Positions 4,861 through 6,997 of a DNA stretch of 6,997 nucleotides are shown here, piece after piece. Origin of the DNA: JBOFFI01 sp051657245 (lineage in GTDB: Bacteria; Pseudomonadota; Alphaproteobacteria; Holosporales; JBOFFI01). A program made the position numbers and the translations under genes. Positions within the stretch are counted from its first letter, which is position 1. Each line of letters opens with the position of its first letter. The stretch covers positions 1 to 6,997 of the forward strand of contig JBOFKI010000084.1 of NCBI GenBank assembly GCA_051657245.1. The letters run 5' to 3'. Under the pieces are notes generated by a model. The model did no database searches. It saw only the letters and a list, made by a program, of their open reading frames with translations, and was not told where the DNA came from.

Positions 4861-6522
4861 TCAAATCTTTAGGGAAGGTCTGTTTCGCATTCTCCACACC
4901 AAAAAGATTAACACAAGCAACCAAGCAATCCATAAATTATCGCGATAGGTACGGTAGGGAGTTTTTAGCAACGCCCGCGGGAGAGGGCTATCTAAAATTC
5001 CTGCTTGGTCCAGGGGGAGGGAAGCGATACAGCGTCCGTAAGGGTCAATAACGGCAGAAATCCCTGTATTGGCTGCGCGTACCAGAGGTAGGCCTTCTTC
5101 TACGGCTCGAAACCTGCAGCTGTCTAGGTGTTGATAAGGGCCTGAGCTTTGCCCAAACCATGCATCGTTGGTAAGGTTTAAAAGCCATTCTGGTTGAGGG
5201 TGCGAAATATCTGGAGCAACCACGTGTCCGGGAAAGATGACTTCATAACAAATAAGGGGGCTGAATGGAGGTCCTCCAGGGCATTCGAGGGTTTTCAAGC
5301 CTGTTCCTGGTTGAAAATCAACATCACCGTAAGTCATCTTCTTCAAACCACCTCCAGGCAGCATTTTTTCTAAAACCCAGCGGAAGGGCAGATATTCACC
5401 AAAGGGAACCAGATGGCTTTTATCATAGAAGGCGAAAATCTTGCCTTTGCTATCTAAAACCCAAAGGCTGTTCCAGGCAAGTCTGGCTTGGGATGGCGAC
5501 GTTGATTCTTGCTTTCTTGGAGCTCCCAAAATAAAGGCTCCCTCTGGGGTTGTGAAGGCAGGCATGCCTTCAAAGCCCTGATCTGCTTCTAAGCAAAAGG
5601 GGACCGCAGCCTCGGGCCAGATAAGGTGTGTGACGGGTTGTTGGGATGGCGAAAGGCTGAGATCTACCAGTTTTTGAAAATTTTCTCGTCGTTTTTCAGG
5701 GGACCATTTTTCTTTTTGGGAAATATTTGGCTGAACAATGCGCAGAAAAACAGTCTCGTGGTAGGCGAGTGGAAAAGCTTCTAGCCTTCGTTCTCCAGCC
5801 AATTTTAAACCCCAAACGCTTGCGAGTAAGAATCCCGAAAGTGCTAGTTTCTTGAAAATTCCCTTGAAAAAAGGCAAGAGATAAGGAAAGGAGAGCACCA
5901 GCACAACCCACACGCCCAGCCCATAACTTCCCACCCAAGCGGCAGGTTGCATCAATCCGGCGGAATCTCCCAAGCTATAAGCAACCAAATTCCAGGGAAA
6001 CCCTGTGAACAAATGTCCCCTTAACCACTCAAAAATTCCCCAGCAAGCGGCAAAGCCTAACCAGCGGGAAACGCCAGGCCGGGTAAAAAACCAGGTTCCA
6101 CCTGTTACAGGGGCTAGAAAACAGGCAAGAATCGCTGGGAGCCCCAGCAGGCTAAAAGGTAATACCCAGAAAAACCGTGTCCACTCCACCCCCAACGAAA
6201 AGGAAATCCAATAGAGTCCCCCTGAAAAATAGCCCCATCCCCAGACCCACCCCAGTCCCAAAGCTTGGCGGAATGTTTGGGCTTTCTCTAGCGCGTATAG
6301 GCAAATCACCAGGCTGAAGCTTAAGCACCACCAAGCATAGACAGGGGCATATCCAAGGGCACTAAGGGCGCCCACAACGAACAGCGTAAGAAATTTTACC
6401 CAAGTTGTTTGGGTGTGCCATTTTTGAAAAAATGTTTTAAACGAACCAAAAAAGGATGAACAAAATTCAACAATCGTCTGAGGAAGCGAGACCATACCTT
6501 CAATGCTTTCTAACTGTTTCAT
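4861..6522 (-). CDS. lnt: Apolipoprotein N-acyltransferase Lnt
   Basis: Lnt adds the third acyl chain, taken from phospholipid, to the N-terminal cysteine of lipoproteins in the inner membrane. The 553-residue protein has an N-terminal multi-helix domain (about 42-240), a periplasmic nitrilase-like domain (about 255-515), and a last helix (529-545). The catalytic triad is visible: Glu304 (IWPEAAVP), Lys368 (FYDKSHLVPFGEY) and Cys425 (LICYEVIFP). The motifs WLLNLTNDAWFG, HLDSCRFRAVEEGLPLVRAANTG and the signature GFPWNLVAYSLG also fit. It is slightly longer than the Escherichia coli enzyme (512 residues), mainly through about 40 residues before the first helix. The ATG at 6522 has no clear Shine-Dalgarno. 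Met10 (6495) is an alternative, with GAAGGT placed too close. mlaA and mlaC follow in the same direction, while a small secreted protein gene diverges upstream. Confidence 0.96.
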   Translation of the reverse strand: MKQLESIEGMVSLPQTIVEFCSSFFGSFKTFFQKWHTQTTWVKFLTLFVVGALSALGYAPVYAWWCLSFSLVICLYALEKAQTFRQALGLGWVWGWGYFSGGLYWISFSLGVEWTRFFWVLPFSLLGLPAILACFLAPVTGGTWFFTRPGVSRWLGFAACWGIFEWLRGHLFTGFPWNLVAYSLGDSAGLMQPAAWVGSYGLGVWVVLVLSFPYLLPFFKGIFKKLALSGFLLASVWGLKLAGERRLEAFPLAYHETVFLRIVQPNISQKEKWSPEKRRENFQKLVDLSLSPSQQPVTHLIWPEAAVPFCLEADQGFEGMPAFTTPEGAFILGAPRKQESTSPSQARLAWNSLWVLDSKGKIFAFYDKSHLVPFGEYLPFRWVLEKMLPGGGLKKMTYGDVDFQPGTGLKTLECPGGPPFSPLICYEVIFPGHVVAPDISHPQPEWLLNLTNDAWFGQSSGPYQHLDSCRFRAVEEGLPLVRAANTGISAVIDPYGRCIASLPLDQAGILDSPLPRALLKTPYRTYRDNLWIAWLLVLIFLVWRMRNRPSLKI

Positions 6523-6587
6523 AAGTCATGAAAACTTTATCGAGGCAGGCTTAGGATTGCAAGGGCTGAGAGTGCTCCGTGTTATTT

Positions 6588-6599
6588 TTCAAATTTGAA
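6588..6599. promoter_or_regulatory. Perfect 12-bp palindrome in the divergent lnt intergenic region
   Basis: TTCAAATTTGAA is self-complementary over 12 bases. It lies in the 197-bp gap between divergent lnt and the small secreted-protein gene, where an operator could act on either side. The rest of the gap is strongly AT-rich. Neither direction shows a convincing -35/-10 pair; the best for lnt is TTGCAA (6562-6557) with GATAAA (6541-6536), but the spacer is only 15 bases. An AT-rich palindrome of this size can arise by chance, so a regulatory role is a guess. Confidence 0.2.
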
Positions 6600-6719
6600 G
6601 CCCTTGGAAGTGACGAAGAAGGGATATCAAAAAATATTCTTATTGTTAAAAAAAATGACAAATAGATTTTTTTAAATTTAATGGTTGCAAGTATGACATT
6701 AACGTGAGGTTTTTTAAAA

Positions 6720-6986
6720 ATGACCAAAAAAATTGCTAATTTCTTTCTGCTCTTGTTTTTTTTCATGGGATTTTCTGGCTATGCTATGCCCACAGATGAG
6801 GAATGGGATAAATATGTTGAGCTATTTCAACAAATTTGGATAAAGAAAACAAACGATAACAATAGACCTCTTTCGAAACTTCCTTTTATGGGCCGATGGG
6901 TGCGTCACTCCGGTGCTCAGATCCTCATGTACCCTAAGTACATTCCGGTCTTGCGCTCCGTTAGTTCCTGCCCCTCAGTTCCCTAA
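6720..6986 (+). CDS. Small secreted protein of unknown function, C-terminus repeat-derived
   Basis: I do not recognise this 88-residue protein. The first 22 residues are a clear signal peptide: MTKK, a hydrophobic FFLLLFFFMGF core, and an SGYA cleavage site. The next part is charged and aromatic (DEEWDKYVELFQQIWIKK, about 25-42), probably helical, and suggests a short periplasmic or exported product. A Shine-Dalgarno-like GAGG (6706-6709) lies 10 bases before the ATG. From about residue 58 (GRWVRHSG onward) the composition changes. The underlying DNA becomes GC-richer and palindromic, so the last 30 residues look like translation of a repeat rather than native sequence. The gene may once have been longer and been cut by a repeat insertion. 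Signal peptide and start are well supported; the status of the gene is not. Confidence 0.5.
   Translation: MTKKIANFFLLLFFFMGFSGYAMPTDEEWDKYVELFQQIWIKKTNDNNRPLSKLPFMGRWVRHSGAQILMYPKYIPVLRSVSSCPSVP
6912..6959. repeat. Imperfect palindromic repeat-like element at the right edge
   Basis: The core ATGTAC (6927-6932) and GTACAT (6938-6943) form a perfect 6-bp stem around CCTAA. After symmetrical 5-base unpaired segments, AGA (6919-6921) pairs with TCT (6949-6951). The pairing continues imperfectly outward between 6912-6918 and 6952-6959. The element is GC-richer than the preceding DNA and coincides with the odd C-terminus of the small secreted protein. The repeat may extend to the window end. Only one copy is visible here, so calling it an interspersed repeat is inference from its structure. 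Confidence 0.45.
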
Positions 6987-6997
6987 AAGTGGTTTCG

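Noticed and set aside
6551..6766. Minus-strand 71-codon frame upstream of lnt
   Set aside because: It is mostly AT-rich intergenic DNA plus the reverse of the signal-peptide region of the plus-strand gene. No Shine-Dalgarno or domain supports it.

Overview
The window looks like bacterial chromosome from a Gram-negative species with an outer membrane, most likely an alphaproteobacterium. The genes that can be named all serve the cell envelope: an MsbA-type lipid exporter, a b561-type membrane cytochrome, the phospholipid-trafficking proteins MlaC and MlaA, and the lipoprotein N-acyltransferase Lnt. Coding DNA is of moderate GC by eye and the intergenic DNA is AT-rich. Transposase fragments and palindromic repeats suggest a repeat-laden, possibly host-associated lineage such as Holosporales or a relative. 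That last placement is inference only.

Layout. Positions 1-400 are mobile-element debris. The start of an IS5-like transposase runs off the left edge on the minus strand. Next comes a 51-codon 3' remnant that resembles a different, integrase-type transposase, then a GC-rich bulged palindrome. A tRNA-Pro(UGG) gene with encoded CCA lies at 512-588, behind a plausible promoter. A 130-bp MITE-like element with perfect 10-bp terminal inverted repeats (648-777) separates the tRNA from msbA (808-2640, +). A b561-type cytochrome (2716-3318, +) follows and ends only 10 bp from the convergent mlaC. Overlapping palindromes cover that junction. On the minus strand lnt (6522-4861) is followed by mlaA (4749-3934) and mlaC (3937-3329). 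mlaA and mlaC overlap by 4 bp (ATGA), so they form one translationally coupled unit. Divergent from lnt, a short secreted protein of unknown function (6720-6986, +) ends inside a palindromic repeat-like sequence at the right edge.

How the genes fit together. By family knowledge, MsbA flips lipid A-core or phospholipid across the inner membrane. MlaA removes phospholipid from the outer leaflet of the outer membrane, and MlaC carries it through the periplasm to the inner-membrane MlaFEDB complex, which is not encoded here. Lnt adds the third acyl chain to lipoproteins in the inner membrane. The cytochrome probably moves electrons in the inner membrane and has no clear link to the lipid genes.

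I see no CRISPR array, phage module, toxin-antitoxin pair or defence system, and nothing that amounts to a new multi-gene system. The points most worth checking are the repeat elements, the repeat-derived end of the small secreted protein, and a MlaA that appears to lack a lipoprotein cysteine.
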